Shown: positions 35,102 to 44,355, counted from the first letter of the stretch. The stretch: 54,529 nucleotides of DNA from Rossellomorea vietnamensis NBRC 101237 (GCF_001591825.1 NZ_BCVQ01000026.1:1-54529), one strand, 5' to 3'. Numbers and translations: made by a program. Notes: a model not told the origin generated them from the sequence alone.

Positions 35102-36322
35102 CTAGTAATCTTTCACATGACTTGGGGTTTCAGAATGATGTATACTCCACCATAATAATCCAAATGCCCCCAAGAATAAAGCACCTGTTACATAAAAAAC
35201 GGAAGAAATGCCAATATATCCGGAAACGACTCCTCCAAAGGCAGGTCCGATTACATTACCAAGGAACCGGAAGCTTTGGTTATACCCAAGGACTTCCCCC
35301 TGCATACTCAAAGGCGCTTCCTGACGGATGTATGCTGTGACGCATGGAATCATGCCGCCGATTGCAATTCCGAACAGAAACCGGAAAAGGACAAGCTGCC
35401 ATAGCTCGACAGCCAGGGCCTGTGGAACGATGAAGATAGATGCGAGAACGAGAAGGATGGATAAAACCTTTTCGTACCCGATATCGTCGCCAAGCTTTCC
35501 CCACCGTCTGGTTGCAATCAAATTCCCGAATCCTGTAGCGGAAAAGGCGATTCCCGCTAAAAATGCCAGATTACTAGATGAAGTGAGTTCATCAACATAC
35601 AAGGCGAGAAGCGGCTGTATGCTGAAGTTCGCCACTTGAATCAGGCAGGATAGGATAAGGACCGTCACGAGTAATTTATGATTGAAGATATGCTGCAGGA
35701 CTTCTTTACTCGAGTATTTGTTTCGTTGATCCCGTTGTTCCCTGCTTCTTTGTTCATCGATGCCGAATAGGACGACGGTCGCAGCAGTGGCAATGGCGAT
35801 GGAAGTGAAGATGAACGTGTAGGAAAAGCCCACATTGTCTGCTAACAGTCCTCCAATCACCGGCCCGAATAAACCGCCTGATACGGTTCCCATCTGAAGG
35901 GTGCCAAGTGTCCTTCCCGCTTCTTCCTTAGGTGTCTGGGAGGAAATGAGGGCCATCGATGTAGGGATGAACCCTGTCACCGCACCCATGATCCCCCGCA
36001 GGATGAACAGTCCCCCGACGGAATGCATGAATCCCATTAAGAAGATGGACGTTGCAATCCCGTATCCCGTGATGAGGAGGATCGGTTTATACCCAAAACG
36101 ATCCCCGATCCGACCCCATAAGGGAGATATGAAGAACGCCGTTAAAAATGTAACTCCAAAGACAAAACCTGACCAGCGCTGTACATATTCGTGACTGTAA
36201 GTGCCAAAGGTTTCAATGTAAAGGGATAAAAAAGGCAGCACCATTGTTGCGCTGGCCGCCACCAGAAAATTGGCCATGAGCATGATGGTTAGATTCTTTC
36301 TTTTTTGTGAAATGATTAACAC
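35102..36322 (-). CDS. yuxJ: MFS drug-efflux-type transporter (YuxJ)
   Basis: A 406-residue, 12-helix major facilitator of the DHA1 type. The loop 2-3 motif is PLWGRIGDRFGYKP, and the C-half counterpart is ATRRWGKLGDDIGYEK. A central charged loop with EQRSREQRDQRNKYSS separates the halves. Substrate unknown. The listed start is a GTG that sits inside the AGAAGGTG ribosome binding site. An ATT three codons later is spaced better (six bases), so a non-AUG start is possible here too. It is upstream of pbpD and divergent from kapD. Confidence 0.82.
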   Translation of the reverse strand: MLIISQKRKNLTIMLMANFLVAASATMVLPFLSLYIETFGTYSHEYVQRWSGFVFGVTFLTAFFISPLWGRIGDRFGYKPILLITGYGIATSIFLMGFMHSVGGLFILRGIMGAVTGFIPTSMALISSQTPKEEAGRTLGTLQMGTVSGGLFGPVIGGLLADNVGFSYTFIFTSIAIATAATVVLFGIDEQRSREQRDQRNKYSSKEVLQHIFNHKLLVTVLILSCLIQVANFSIQPLLALYVDELTSSSNLAFLAGIAFSATGFGNLIATRRWGKLGDDIGYEKVLSILLVLASIFIVPQALAVELWQLVLFRFLFGIAIGGMIPCVTAYIRQEAPLSMQGEVLGYNQSFRFLGNVIGPAFGGVVSGYIGISSVFYVTGALFLGAFGLLWWSIHHSETPSHVKDY

Positions 36323-36596
36323 CTTCTATTTGGTTTTTTATTTCGTATACCTAAATATTCATTTTATTAAAGATTTGGATCATAGTCCACTGAATAACAT
36401 TTATTCACATGGAAAACCGGGAATTAGTCATAATTTCCGGGCTTAGCATGATATAATGTAAGAATAAGAAGTATGGAGAAATGAAGAGCTTGTCGCACAG
36501 TTCTCCGTTCGGAGCAAAAAAAATAGGATTATCCTGAAAACATTCTTTATTATAGATAAATTGGGGTCTTATCTACATTTTGAGGAGGGAGTTTAA

Positions 36597-37217
36597 GTGG
36601 CGAAAGCGGAACAGCTTGTGTTTATAGATTTTGAGTTTTCTATGCCGGAACGACATAGGGTCCCCAAAGGTTTCTTCCCTGAAATCATCGAAGCAGGGGT
36701 AGTGGTGGTGGAGTATGGAAAGGTGTCAGGTACGTTTTCCTCTTATGTGAAACCGACTGCATTTCCCAAACTGACCAACCGCTGCAAACGATTTTTATCC
36801 ATCAGCCAGAGTGAAGTGGATGCAGGGATATCGTTCCAATGTCTGATTGATTATTTCAACGGGTTAAATGATAAGGGAGTCGCGAAAGTAGTGACGTGGG
36901 GAAACATGGATATGAAGGTACTGCGCGATAATTGCGCCCAGACAGGCGTTCCATTTCCTTTCCAAGCTCAATTCGTCGATCTGTCCATGGAATATAAACG
37001 CTTCTTCGGTGATCAGAACCAGACGGGACTATGGAAGGCCGTCCAGGAATATGGAAGGGAAGGTGTCGGAAAGCACCATAAAGCGTTGGATGATGCCCTC
37101 ACCACCCAGCACATCTATAACCTGGTCGAAAAAGATAAAAAATACCTCGATAAAGCCGAACCCACCACCATCGGAGACCGAATCGACCTCTCCAAATTCT
37201 ACAACCAGCTTGCATGA
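36597..37217 (+). CDS. kapD: KapD, 3'-5' exonuclease-like inhibitor of the KinA pathway
   Basis: A 206-residue DEDDh exonuclease-fold protein. ExoI: FIDFEFSMPE. ExoII: VTWGNMDMKVLRDN. ExoIII: HHKALDDALTTQHI with the final His and Asp. In B. subtilis KapD inhibits KinA-dependent entry into sporulation; a nuclease target is not known. A GTG start follows GAGGAGGGAG. It is convergent with kapB through a 19-bp hairpin. Confidence 0.88.
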   Translation: MAKAEQLVFIDFEFSMPERHRVPKGFFPEIIEAGVVVVEYGKVSGTFSSYVKPTAFPKLTNRCKRFLSISQSEVDAGISFQCLIDYFNGLNDKGVAKVVTWGNMDMKVLRDNCAQTGVPFPFQAQFVDLSMEYKRFFGDQNQTGLWKAVQEYGREGVGKHHKALDDALTTQHIYNLVEKDKKYLDKAEPTTIGDRIDLSKFYNQLA

Positions 37218-37220
37218 CAA

Positions 37221-37260
37221 GACGAGGGACGGACCTTCATTTGAAGGTCCGTCCCTCGTC
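37221..37260. terminator. bidirectional terminator with the GGGACGGACCT repeat arm (copy 2)
   Basis: A perfect 19-bp stem with a 2-base centre. It shares the core AGGTCCGTCCCT with the hairpins at 12552 and 44356. Confidence 0.85.
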
Positions 37261-37265
37261 GTTCA

Positions 37266-37664
37266 TTAAAATGTGAGATTATACATCAGTTCGTATTCCT
37301 TTTGAATCGATTGCAATGTTTCAAGACTCTTTTGTGCGTGGGGGGAAGCGTCTGCTTCAAGCTCCTGCTTTAATGTTAAGTATGAGGAGACAAGTGTTTC
37401 GTTGTAATCGGGGATGTCCCCGTCATATGGCTTGACCATTTTCTCCGGCATATTGGCACGCTCGCCGTGGGCAAGGGCTTTTCGTTCATGAAACAAGGGT
37501 ACATCTACAGCCTGTGGATTGTGCAGGTCGCCTTGCCTCGGATGCTTTAAGACAGCCTGGATCTTCACGACAAAGGCACCTGGTCGTTCTCCTGTGACCT
37601 CCCCTACATATTTTCCCGTTTTATAAAAAGCTGTGACATAATCACCAATTTGTATGTTTTTCAT
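37266..37664 (-). CDS. kapB: kinase-associated protein KapB
   Basis: A 132-residue protein of the KapB family. The N-terminal half is SH3-like (GDYVTAFYKTGKYVGEV, HPRQGDLHNPQ) and the C-terminal half is helical. In B. subtilis KapB is needed for the KinB branch of the sporulation phosphorelay. I see no lipobox in this sequence despite the family's lipoprotein name. kinB, its usual operon partner, is not next to it here. The ATG follows GAGGAGG. Confidence 0.85.
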   Translation of the reverse strand: MKNIQIGDYVTAFYKTGKYVGEVTGERPGAFVVKIQAVLKHPRQGDLHNPQAVDVPLFHERKALAHGERANMPEKMVKPYDGDIPDYNETLVSSYLTLKQELEADASPHAQKSLETLQSIQKEYELMYNLTF

Positions 37665-37759
37665 AAAAAACCTCCTCTAATACATCAATCTCTATTATAA
37701 TGTAAGCAGAATGAAACTGAGAAATAACTACTATAAAGGTAACATGTGGAGGTACATAT

Positions 37760-38497
37760 ATGAAGCGTTTAATGATCGTTACCCTCTGTTTACTAGGTTT
37801 AGTTCTTGCCTCATGTGGACAAACAGAAAAGGGAGATACCACTGAAGAAAAGCCAAAAGCATCCGAGAAGCAGAAAACAACAGAAGAAACCAAAGGAGAT
37901 GAAGATATGACCTATCCTCAGCTGACAACAGAAGTTGCTGAAAACGAAAAATTAGTTGAAATGAAAACATCCATGGGAACCATCAAGATCAAGTTATTCC
38001 CGGAACAGGCGCCTAAAACCGTGGAGAACTTTATCAAACATAGTAAAGACGGTTATTACGATGGTTTGAAATTCCACCGGGTCATTAAAGACTTCATGAT
38101 TCAGGGCGGAGACCCGAATGGAAACGGAACGGGTGGGGAAAGCATTTACGGAGAATCATTCGAAGATGAATTTTCACCGGAATTATTCAATCTGCGCGGT
38201 GCCCTTTCGATGGCGAATGCCGGCCCTGATACGAATGGCAGCCAATTCTTCATCGTACAAAAAAGTGACATCGACCCTCAGCTGGAAGATCAAATGAAAT
38301 CTGCGGGATTCCCGGATCAAATCGTCGATGCCTACATGGAGAACGGTGGAACGCCTTGGCTTGACCAGAAGCACACTGTATTCGGACAAGTGGTGGACGG
38401 CATGGACATCGTGGATAAGATCGCTAACGTAGAAGTGGGAGCGAACGATCTTCCTAAAGAAGACGTCATCATTGAAAACATCAAGGTTGTAAAATAA
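37760..38497 (+). CDS. cyclophilin-type peptidyl-prolyl isomerase, lipoprotein
   Basis: A 245-residue extracytoplasmic cis-trans prolyl isomerase. The signal peptide ends in lipobox VLASC (Cys near residue 20), followed by an 30-40 residue acidic/Lys linker. The cyclophilin domain runs from about residue 65. Active-site motifs are [15 protein letters not shown] (Arg, Phe, Gln), [14 protein letters not shown] and [10 protein letters not shown]. It probably helps fold exported proteins. GGAGG lies upstream of the ATG. It is divergent from kapB. Confidence 0.9.
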   Translation: MKRLMIVTLCLLGLVLASCGQTEKGDTTEEKPKASEKQKTTEETKGDEDMTYPQLTTEVAENEKLVEMKTSMGTIKIKLFPEQAPKTVENFIKHSKDGYYDGLKFHRVIKDFMIQGGDPNGNGTGGESIYGESFEDEFSPELFNLRGALSMANAGPDTNGSQFFIVQKSDIDPQLEDQMKSAGFPDQIVDAYMENGGTPWLDQKHTVFGQVVDGMDIVDKIANVEVGANDLPKEDVIIENIKVVK

Positions 38498-38507
38498 ATC
38501 TGAAGAG

Positions 38508-38544
38508 CCGTGAACACCATTTTGTGGGTTTGCGGTTTTTTTAT
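38508..38544 (+). terminator. isomerase gene terminator
   Basis: CCGTGAAC pairs with GTTTGCGG using two wobbles, followed by TTTTTTTAT. Confidence 0.55.
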
Positions 38545-38685
38545 ATAGGGAAAGAAGGGGTATTTCCTCGGAAATTGTCGCGTGGACGTTCAATAAATCG
38601 TTAAAAAGGTGACAATTTGAAGTTGGTTTGTCCTTGGGAGAGTTGTTATAATGGACAAAGAGTTTGTTTTCGAAAGGAGCGTACC

Positions 38686-38886
38686 ATGCTTTCTTCATTT
38701 ATTTTAAATTTATTTCTCTATTTCCCCGAAGATAAGACAGAATATATCCCAGCCGGCATTACGATGGCCATTTTCATGATCGCTGCCCTGCTCACTTTCC
38801 GGATCATCCAGAAAGCTTCAAAACGCGAAGAATTGAAAACAAAGAAAATGGAAGAAGAAGCAAGGATTCAGAAGAGAACAGAATAA
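38686..38886 (+). CDS. small single-span membrane protein, function unknown
   Basis: A 66-residue protein: a hydrophobic start (FILNLFLYF), one clear transmembrane helix (residues 22-42, AGITMAIFMIAALLTFRII), then a charged Lys/Glu tail predicted to lie in the cytosol. No family recognised. GAAAGGAG precedes the ATG and a terminator follows. Confidence 0.65.
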   Translation: MLSSFILNLFLYFPEDKTEYIPAGITMAIFMIAALLTFRIIQKASKREELKTKKMEEEARIQKRTE

Positions 38887-38895
38887 AGCAACCGG

Positions 38896-38924
38896 AACAC
38901 GCCTCCAGAGCGTGTTTTTTTTCG
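38896..38924 (+). terminator. terminator
   Basis: A 7-bp stem AACACGC, followed by eight Ts. Confidence 0.8.
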
Positions 38925-39031
38925 TTCTGATGGATATCCTTCATACAGCAGCACTTCAAGGAAGTAGGAATAATTTTCACCACGGGAGTCAACAATGGTG
39001 AAAGAGTATGCAGAGATGGAGGAAGAGCGAT

Positions 39032-39556
39032 ATGAAAAAATTATCCCTATTATATATGGTCATGATCACACTCCTTGTAAGCGGATGTGCCATTGAAAAC
39101 CCGAAAAAGCTGGAAGTGGAAATGAAAAATGAGAACGGTGATTCACTGGGGAATGCCACCCTTCAGGAGCAATCTGACGGAGTGGAAATCGCATTGGATC
39201 TCGAAGGACTTCCACCGGGTGAGCACGGAATCCATATACATGAAAAAGGAGTATGCAAGCGGCCGGATTTCGTATCGTCAGGTAATCACTTCAATCCTGA
39301 CGACACGAAGCACGGACTGCTTCATCCTGAAGGGGCCCACGGCGGAGATCTGCCCAACCTCATCGTGGGGGAAGACGGAACGGTGAAGGTGAAGCTCATG
39401 GCTCCGATGGTTACGTTATCTAAGGGGAAGACCTCTCTTTTTACAAAAGAAGGGACCTCGCTCATCATTGATGAAAACAAAGACGACGGAATGACACAAC
39501 CTTCGGGGGATTCCGGTAAGCGCATTGCCTGTGGCGAGATCAAAAGCGATAAGAAA
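39032..39556 (+). CDS. SodC-like Cu/Zn superoxide dismutase lipoprotein with altered Cu site
   Basis: A 174-175 residue lipoprotein with lipobox LLVSGC at Cys-19 and a SodC domain. Cu ligands His-68 and His-70 (HIH), bridging His-86 (GNHFNP), Zn ligands His-94/98, His-103 and Asp-106, and disulphide Cys-75/Cys-167 can be placed. The fourth Cu ligand, usually His in a SLVVHEK-type strand, is Asp-147 (SLIIDENKDD). Active-site Arg-164 is kept. B. subtilis YojM is also a SodC paralogue lacking Cu ligands. Activity is therefore uncertain. GGAGG is nine bases before the ATG. Confidence 0.8.
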
Positions 39557-39570
39557 TAGCCGTTAAAAAA

Positions 39571-39610
39571 ATGTACCAGGTAGAATCGGAATGATCCGTA
39601 CCTGGTACAT
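39571..39610. terminator. bidirectional terminator
   Basis: A 12-bp stem ATGTACCAGGTA, between the SodC-like gene and convergent patB. Confidence 0.85.
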
Positions 39611-39617
39611 TTTTAAT

Positions 39618-40781
39618 TCAGCTTAATGCAGTCCTTAGTCTTTCCAGCCCGTCCATCAGCGTCTCCCGTGGACATGCAATGTTCATGCGGACAAAGCCTT
39701 CTCCGCCAGATCCATATTTCGTACCCGGTTCCAATGCAAGTTTCCCTTTATCTAATAATCGATTCTTCAATTCATCATCGGATAGGTTCAACTTCGTACA
39801 ATCGATCCAGAGAAGGTACGTCCCCTCTGCTTCCACAACTTGCAGTTCGGGCAGATGTTCTTCAATGAATTCCTTCGTAACGTTTACATTTTCCAGCAGG
39901 TAATCCAGGATTTCATCTAACCATTGTTCGCCGTGGCGATAGGCTGTTTCCATTCCGATGATACCGAGTGTATTAAGAGTAAAGAAGCCCTGTTTTTTAT
40001 GGATGCCTGCGATCTTATCCCTGATTTCAGCATTGGGAGTGATCATGGCTGAAGCCTGTAACCCGGCAAGGTTAAAGGTTTTACTCGGGGCAATGCATGT
40101 AATCGTCATATCTCGGAATGTTTCATCGAGAGAGGCGAGGGGGATATGCGTATGATGTTTATAAACCAGATCTGAATGGATTTCATCCGACACAATCAAG
40201 ACGTTGTACTTGTGACATAATTCAGCCATTTTGACTAGCTCTTCTTTCTTCCACACCCGTCCGCTCGGATTATGAGGATTGCACAGAAGGAATAGCTTCA
40301 CACCTGTTTTGAGGGATTCTTCAAAAGCGTGAAAATCGATGGAATATCTTCCTTCGTGATATTGCAGTCGGGCATTGACAATTTCCCTGTCATTATCCTC
40401 CACCAGGCTGAAAAAGGGAGTATAGACGGGAGATTGGACAAGCACCTTGTCTCCGGGAACCGTGAGTGCCTGGATGATCGTTGATATAGCGGGAACGACA
40501 CCGGGACTGTATTGCAGCCAGGTTGTTTCGATATCCCAGCCGTGACGTTTTTGAACCCACTCTTTAATGCTGGCCGCAGTCTCATCTCCTACAAACGTGT
40601 AACCGAAGATCCCGTGCTTCAGTCTGTTCCCGAGGGCTTCCAATACGGCCTCAGGCGGAAGGAAGTCCATATCTGCCACCCACATAGGCAGGACATCGTC
40701 TCTCCCAAACACGGTTTTTGTGAGATCCCACTTAACGGAGGAGGATCCTTTCCGGTTGATGACTTCTTCAAATCTACTCAT
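39618..40781 (-). CDS. patB: PLP-dependent cystathionine beta-lyase PatB (MalY-like)
   Basis: A 387-residue fold-type I aminotransferase-like C-S lyase of the PatB/MalY group. The N-terminus has VLPMWVADMDFLPP. The PLP Lys lies in APSKTFNLAGLQ near residue 233, the phosphate-binding region is SPVYTPFF, and LLCNPHNPSGRVW carries the conserved Asn. It cleaves cystathionine or cysteine S-conjugates to thiol, pyruvate and ammonia. The neighbours kapB/kapD and yugF/alaRT match B. subtilis, except for the missing kinB. Confidence 0.9.
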   Translation of the reverse strand: MSRFEEVINRKGSSSVKWDLTKTVFGRDDVLPMWVADMDFLPPEAVLEALGNRLKHGIFGYTFVGDETAASIKEWVQKRHGWDIETTWLQYSPGVVPAISTIIQALTVPGDKVLVQSPVYTPFFSLVEDNDREIVNARLQYHEGRYSIDFHAFEESLKTGVKLFLLCNPHNPSGRVWKKEELVKMAELCHKYNVLIVSDEIHSDLVYKHHTHIPLASLDETFRDMTITCIAPSKTFNLAGLQASAMITPNAEIRDKIAGIHKKQGFFTLNTLGIIGMETAYRHGEQWLDEILDYLLENVNVTKEFIEEHLPELQVVEAEGTYLLWIDCTKLNLSDDELKNRLLDKGKLALEPGTKYGSGGEGFVRMNIACPRETLMDGLERLRTALS

Positions 40782-40933
40782 TGATTATTCCCCTTTCGAT
40801 TATGTATGTGTAAGTATTATCATATGATGGAAACGAAAAAGATGAAAATGATATGTTTATCGTTTATCTTTCAGAACAGGAAGTGAAGCGTGATGGAGTC
40901 CCTTCTCAAAGGGAAAGAAAAAGGGACTTCTCC

Positions 40934-41842
40934 CTACGTTTCAGTTAGAAGCGTCTGGGAAAGTCCTTTTTGAAATAGAGGCTCAGTCCTGGCCTCATCC
41001 GGTACTTCTTCCGTGGAGGCGGAAACAAATGAATGAATATTCTCCAATACTTCCCTTGGTTTTTCTTCTGGTACAAGATGCCCCGTCTCTTTCAGGACTA
41101 CGAGTTTGCTGTTAGGGATATCCTGATTCAGCCTCTCTCCCGTTGATAAAGGCACCACCCTGTCATGTTCTCCCCAAACGAGGAGGCAGGGGGTTTGGAT
41201 CGTTCGCAGATCACTCACCGATAGATCTCCTTCCCGGTCCCGGATCATCCTTGTCAGTGCTTTGAAAATATCATCCTCCAGGAAAGGTCTCAAATATCCA
41301 AACATCATTTCATCATCAATCATGGTAGAGTCATGCACGACGTTTTCAAGGTTATTGCGGACCCCTGAGCGAGTAAGCCACAGTTTCACATAAAGGTGGA
41401 AAAAAGGGATGCGGCTCAGCATCGTGACGGGCCAATTCATCCGCTTAAGATATCCTGAACTGCAGAGCAGGATGCCTCTTTTCACTAAGTCCGGGGCTTT
41501 TTTCATGACATTCAAGGCGATCTGCCCACCCATGGAATGACCCGTCAAATGGATGCTGCTTACCCTCAGGTGGTCCAACAAAGCGATGACCGTATTGGCA
41601 AGATTGTCGTATGAATAGATGAAGCTGTTGTGCTTCCCACTGTTTCCAAAGGGAGGGAGGTCGATGGAAATGACATTATAATGTTCCTTTAAAAGAGGTG
41701 TAAGCCGTCTGAAGCTGAAGGTGGATGACAGGAATCCGTGAAGAAGGACGAAGGTCTCTGAGGCAGTGGGATGTTCATGATATTCAAAGTAAACATTGGT
41801 ACCGTTCACCTCCACCACTCTGGAGAAATCGTTTTCCTGCAT
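40934..41842 (-). CDS. yugF: alpha/beta hydrolase YugF
   Basis: A 302-residue alpha/beta hydrolase. Oxyanion motif: LLHGFLSSTFSF. Nucleophile elbow: LTGHSMGGQIAL (Ser near residue 97). Acid: GEHDRVVP. His: KETGHLVPEE near the C-terminus. The substrate is unknown; it resembles esterases and MhpC-type C-C hydrolases. The ATG at 41842 has AAGGAG nine bases upstream. It is divergent from alaR. Confidence 0.85.
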   Translation of the reverse strand: MQENDFSRVVEVNGTNVYFEYHEHPTASETFVLLHGFLSSTFSFRRLTPLLKEHYNVISIDLPPFGNSGKHNSFIYSYDNLANTVIALLDHLRVSSIHLTGHSMGGQIALNVMKKAPDLVKRGILLCSSGYLKRMNWPVTMLSRIPFFHLYVKLWLTRSGVRNNLENVVHDSTMIDDEMMFGYLRPFLEDDIFKALTRMIRDREGDLSVSDLRTIQTPCLLVWGEHDRVVPLSTGERLNQDIPNSKLVVLKETGHLVPEEKPREVLENIHSFVSASTEEVPDEARTEPLFQKGLSQTLLTET

Positions 41843-41906
41843 TTTCCTCACTCCTTTCTGGTTTGATTATAGTTATTTTACCCCCGATTCCGCATTTCAC
41901 ACCTTG

Positions 41907-41985
41907 ATTCGAACCTTCTGACATATCCCATCCCTTTAAGGGGGAAAATAGGTTGACACTTTTCATATTCGAGACTTCTGATATA
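41907..41985. promoter_or_regulatory. direct repeats, putative AlaR binding sites
   Basis: ATTCGA-NN-CTTCTGA-Y-ATA occurs at 41907-41925 and 41967-41985, exactly 60 bp apart, with 16 of 19 bases identical. The second copy runs into TATAAT at 41982-41987. An Lrp-type autoregulatory site is inferred from position. Confidence 0.5.
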
Positions 41986-42020
41986 ATGAAACCATTTAGT
42001 GGCGATGAGGAGGAAGCGGA

Positions 42021-42521
42021 ATGCAACTGAGAGAAATGGAGCTTGATTTAGTAAGGATTTTACAGAAGGATGCAAGGATTTCCACAGAAGATTTAGGAAA
42101 GATGCTTCAAGTGCCGGCAAAGGAAATTGAGGAAGCGGTTGAAAAACTTGAAAAAGCGAATATTCTTGTCAGATACAGCTCGATTGTGGACTGGTCGAAA
42201 GTGGAGGGTCATGAAGGGGTGACGGCCATGATTGATGTGAAAGTCGCTCCGAAAAGAGGAGTGGGCTTTGATGAAGTGGCTCACCGGATTTACCGATATA
42301 AAGAAGTGAAAAGTGTTTATCTGATGTCAGGGGCGTATGATTTGTCTGTGACGGTGGAAGGTCGGTCCATGCATGAAGTGGCGACATTCGTGTCTGAAAA
42401 GCTCTCCACCCTGGATTCTGTCTTATCAACGACCACCCATTTTCAATTGAAGAAATATAAGCATGATGGAACGATTTTCGGTGATCATGGAGAAGATAGA
42501 AGAATCGTGGTGTCCCCATGA
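42021..42521 (+). CDS. alaR: Lrp/AsnC-family regulator AlaR
   Basis: A 166-residue Lrp-type regulator with an N-terminal winged HTH (residues 5-50, LQKDARISTEDLGKMLQVP) and a C-terminal RAM ligand-binding domain (residues 70-150, VYLMSGAYDLSVTVEGRSM). The stop overlaps the start of alaT by four bases, so the two are translationally coupled. In B. subtilis AlaR controls the alanine transaminase gene. AGGAGG precedes the ATG. Confidence 0.88.
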   Translation: MQLREMELDLVRILQKDARISTEDLGKMLQVPAKEIEEAVEKLEKANILVRYSSIVDWSKVEGHEGVTAMIDVKVAPKRGVGFDEVAHRIYRYKEVKSVYLMSGAYDLSVTVEGRSMHEVATFVSEKLSTLDSVLSTTTHFQLKKYKHDGTIFGDHGEDRRIVVSP

Positions 42522-43687
42522 CAACCAAGACATCGTACATAGCTCAATCCGTTAAGAATTTAAAGCCTTCGGGAATCAGGAAATTCTTCGATCTGGCCGC
42601 CAATATGGAAGGGGTCATTTCCTTAGGCGTTGGGGAACCGGATTTCATCACCTCCTGGACGGTGAGGGAAGCGGCGATTCTATCCTTGGAACAGGGATAT
42701 ACCTCTTATACTGCTAATGCAGGACTTCTCGAGTTGAGGGAAAAGATTGCCCGGTATATGAAAGAGGGATACTCGGTTGACTATGATCCGAAAACGGAAA
42801 TCATCGTGACGGTCGGGGCCTCACAGGCACTTGATATCAGCATGAGGGCCATCATCGATCAGGGGGATGAAGTGATCATCGTGGAACCGGGCTTCGTGTC
42901 GTACGTTCCCCTCGTTCAGTTGGCTGGCGGAGTGCCGGTTACTGTCGAAACTAAACCGGAAAATGGCTTCAAGCTCACAGCTGAAGAACTCGAAGCAGCC
43001 ATCACGTCAAAGACCAAATCTGTGTTGCTTTGTTCCCCGAACAATCCGACAGGGACGGTCCTTGAACGAGGGAATTTAGAGAGTCTCGCTAAAGTGATCC
43101 GGAAGCATGATCTCGTTGTCTTCTCAGATGAAATTTATGCGGAGCTTGCCTATGACCATCACCATGTATCAATCGCTTCGCTGGAAGACATGAGAAAAAG
43201 GACCATCGTCATCAACGGCTTCTCGAAAGGGTTCGCCATGACGGGCTGGAGGCTCGGCTATATATGCGCCCCTGAAGAGATTGCGTCATCCTTATTGAAG
43301 ATCCATCAGTACGCCATGATGTGTGCGTCGACGCCTGCACAATATGCAGCAGTCGAGGCACTGGATAAGGGGATGGACGATGTGATGGAAATGAAGAGAA
43401 GCTACCGTCACCGCCGTCACTATTTCGTCGACTCCCTGAACGAATTGGGATTAACATGCCATACCCCGGGAGGAGCGTTCTATGCCTTTCCTTCCATTCA
43501 AAAGACGGGAATGTCTTCCGGGGAATTTGCAGAAAAACTCCTGATGGAAGAGAAAGTGGCGGTTGTGCCCGGTAATGTATTCGGTAAAGGTGGAGAAGGG
43601 TTTATCCGTTGTTCTTATGCATCCAGTATGGAGCAGCTGCAGGAGGCTGTGAAACGGATGAAGCGATTTGTGGAGAATCACAGTTAA
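42518..43687 (+). CDS. alaT: class I/II aminotransferase AlaT
   Basis: A 389-residue PLP aminotransferase of the I-gamma type. The PLP Lys is in NGFSKGFAMTGWRLGY around residue 235. The conserved SPNNPTGTV and VVFSDEIYAELAYD bind the cofactor, and Arg in FIRCSYASS binds the substrate carboxylate. Coupling to AlaR supports alanine transamination as in B. subtilis. It ends in a long hairpin. Confidence 0.88.
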   Translation: MTTKTSYIAQSVKNLKPSGIRKFFDLAANMEGVISLGVGEPDFITSWTVREAAILSLEQGYTSYTANAGLLELREKIARYMKEGYSVDYDPKTEIIVTVGASQALDISMRAIIDQGDEVIIVEPGFVSYVPLVQLAGGVPVTVETKPENGFKLTAEELEAAITSKTKSVLLCSPNNPTGTVLERGNLESLAKVIRKHDLVVFSDEIYAELAYDHHHVSIASLEDMRKRTIVINGFSKGFAMTGWRLGYICAPEEIASSLLKIHQYAMMCASTPAQYAAVEALDKGMDDVMEMKRSYRHRRHYFVDSLNELGLTCHTPGGAFYAFPSIQKTGMSSGEFAEKLLMEEKVAVVPGNVFGKGGEGFIRCSYASSMEQLQEAVKRMKRFVENHS

Positions 43688-43706
43688 TGAGTTAGGGTTT
43701 ACATGA

Positions 43707-43750
43707 AAGGATGCCTGGCACCGGATTACCGGTCGACGCCAGGCATCCTT
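43707..43750 (+). terminator. hairpin after alaT
   Basis: A 13-bp stem AAGGATGCCTGGC with an inner ACCGG/CCGGT stem. No T-run follows. Confidence 0.65.
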
Positions 43751-43803
43751 AAAAATGAGCAAAAAAATAGGACGATACCATGATCGTCCAACAAATGAAA
43801 ACA

Positions 43804-43853
43804 AAAGGGGGAATACTTAGAAAGCTTATTTTCAGTATGACCCCTTTTTTGTT
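43804..43853. terminator. bidirectional terminator
   Basis: AAAAGGGG with AATACT pairs with the AGTATGACCCCTTTTTT side, with small bulges. It serves alaT and the convergent XRE gene. Confidence 0.65.
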
Positions 43854-43882
43854 CCTTTATACATCTTTATTAAAAAAAGTTT

Positions 43883-44257
43883 TTACGAATCTTGTGTTTC
43901 ATACTTCAATTCATATAGCATTTGCATCACCCTCAGAAAATCCTCTTCTGAGAATTCCTTTGCCTTGCGAAGGATGAGCTTCGTCCGCTTGGGGCCAAGT
44001 TCTTTGATCAGCTGCTCCATCTCAGCGTCGACCCCTGCAGGAGTATGATGACCCTTCACTTCCCGTTCCATGAGTTCGGAAGCAGGAATATCAAGAACAG
44101 TAGAAAGTTTAAGGATGGTTTGGGTGTCGGGAATCTGCAAATCAGATTCATATTTCTCAATCGTTTTCGTTCCCAATCGGGCCCGTAAAGCCAATTCCTG
44201 TTGAGACAATTTACGCTCTTCCCTTATTCGTTTCAGATTTTCACCAAAATGAGACAT
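43883..44257 (-). CDS. XRE-family HTH regulator
   Basis: A 124-residue regulator. Residues 5-65 form a Cro/C1-type HTH (LKRIREERKLSQQELALRARLGTK). Residues 75-115 form a helical tail with MEQLIKELGPKRTKLILRKA. No target is known. The ATG at 44257 has AGGAGGG seven bases upstream; the earlier ATG at 44275 lies within that site. It is a single gene near the MhsT-like symporter. Confidence 0.85.
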   Translation of the reverse strand: MSHFGENLKRIREERKLSQQELALRARLGTKTIEKYESDLQIPDTQTILKLSTVLDIPASELMEREVKGHHTPAGVDAEMEQLIKELGPKRTKLILRKAKEFSEEDFLRVMQMLYELKYETQDS

Positions 44258-44355
44258 AGCAAAATCCCTCCTCATAAATGCCTTCCGTATATCTTTAGTT
44301 TATCACCAATTGGAAAAAATTAGCCCGGTAACCCGTGAACAAAATGTTACATATA

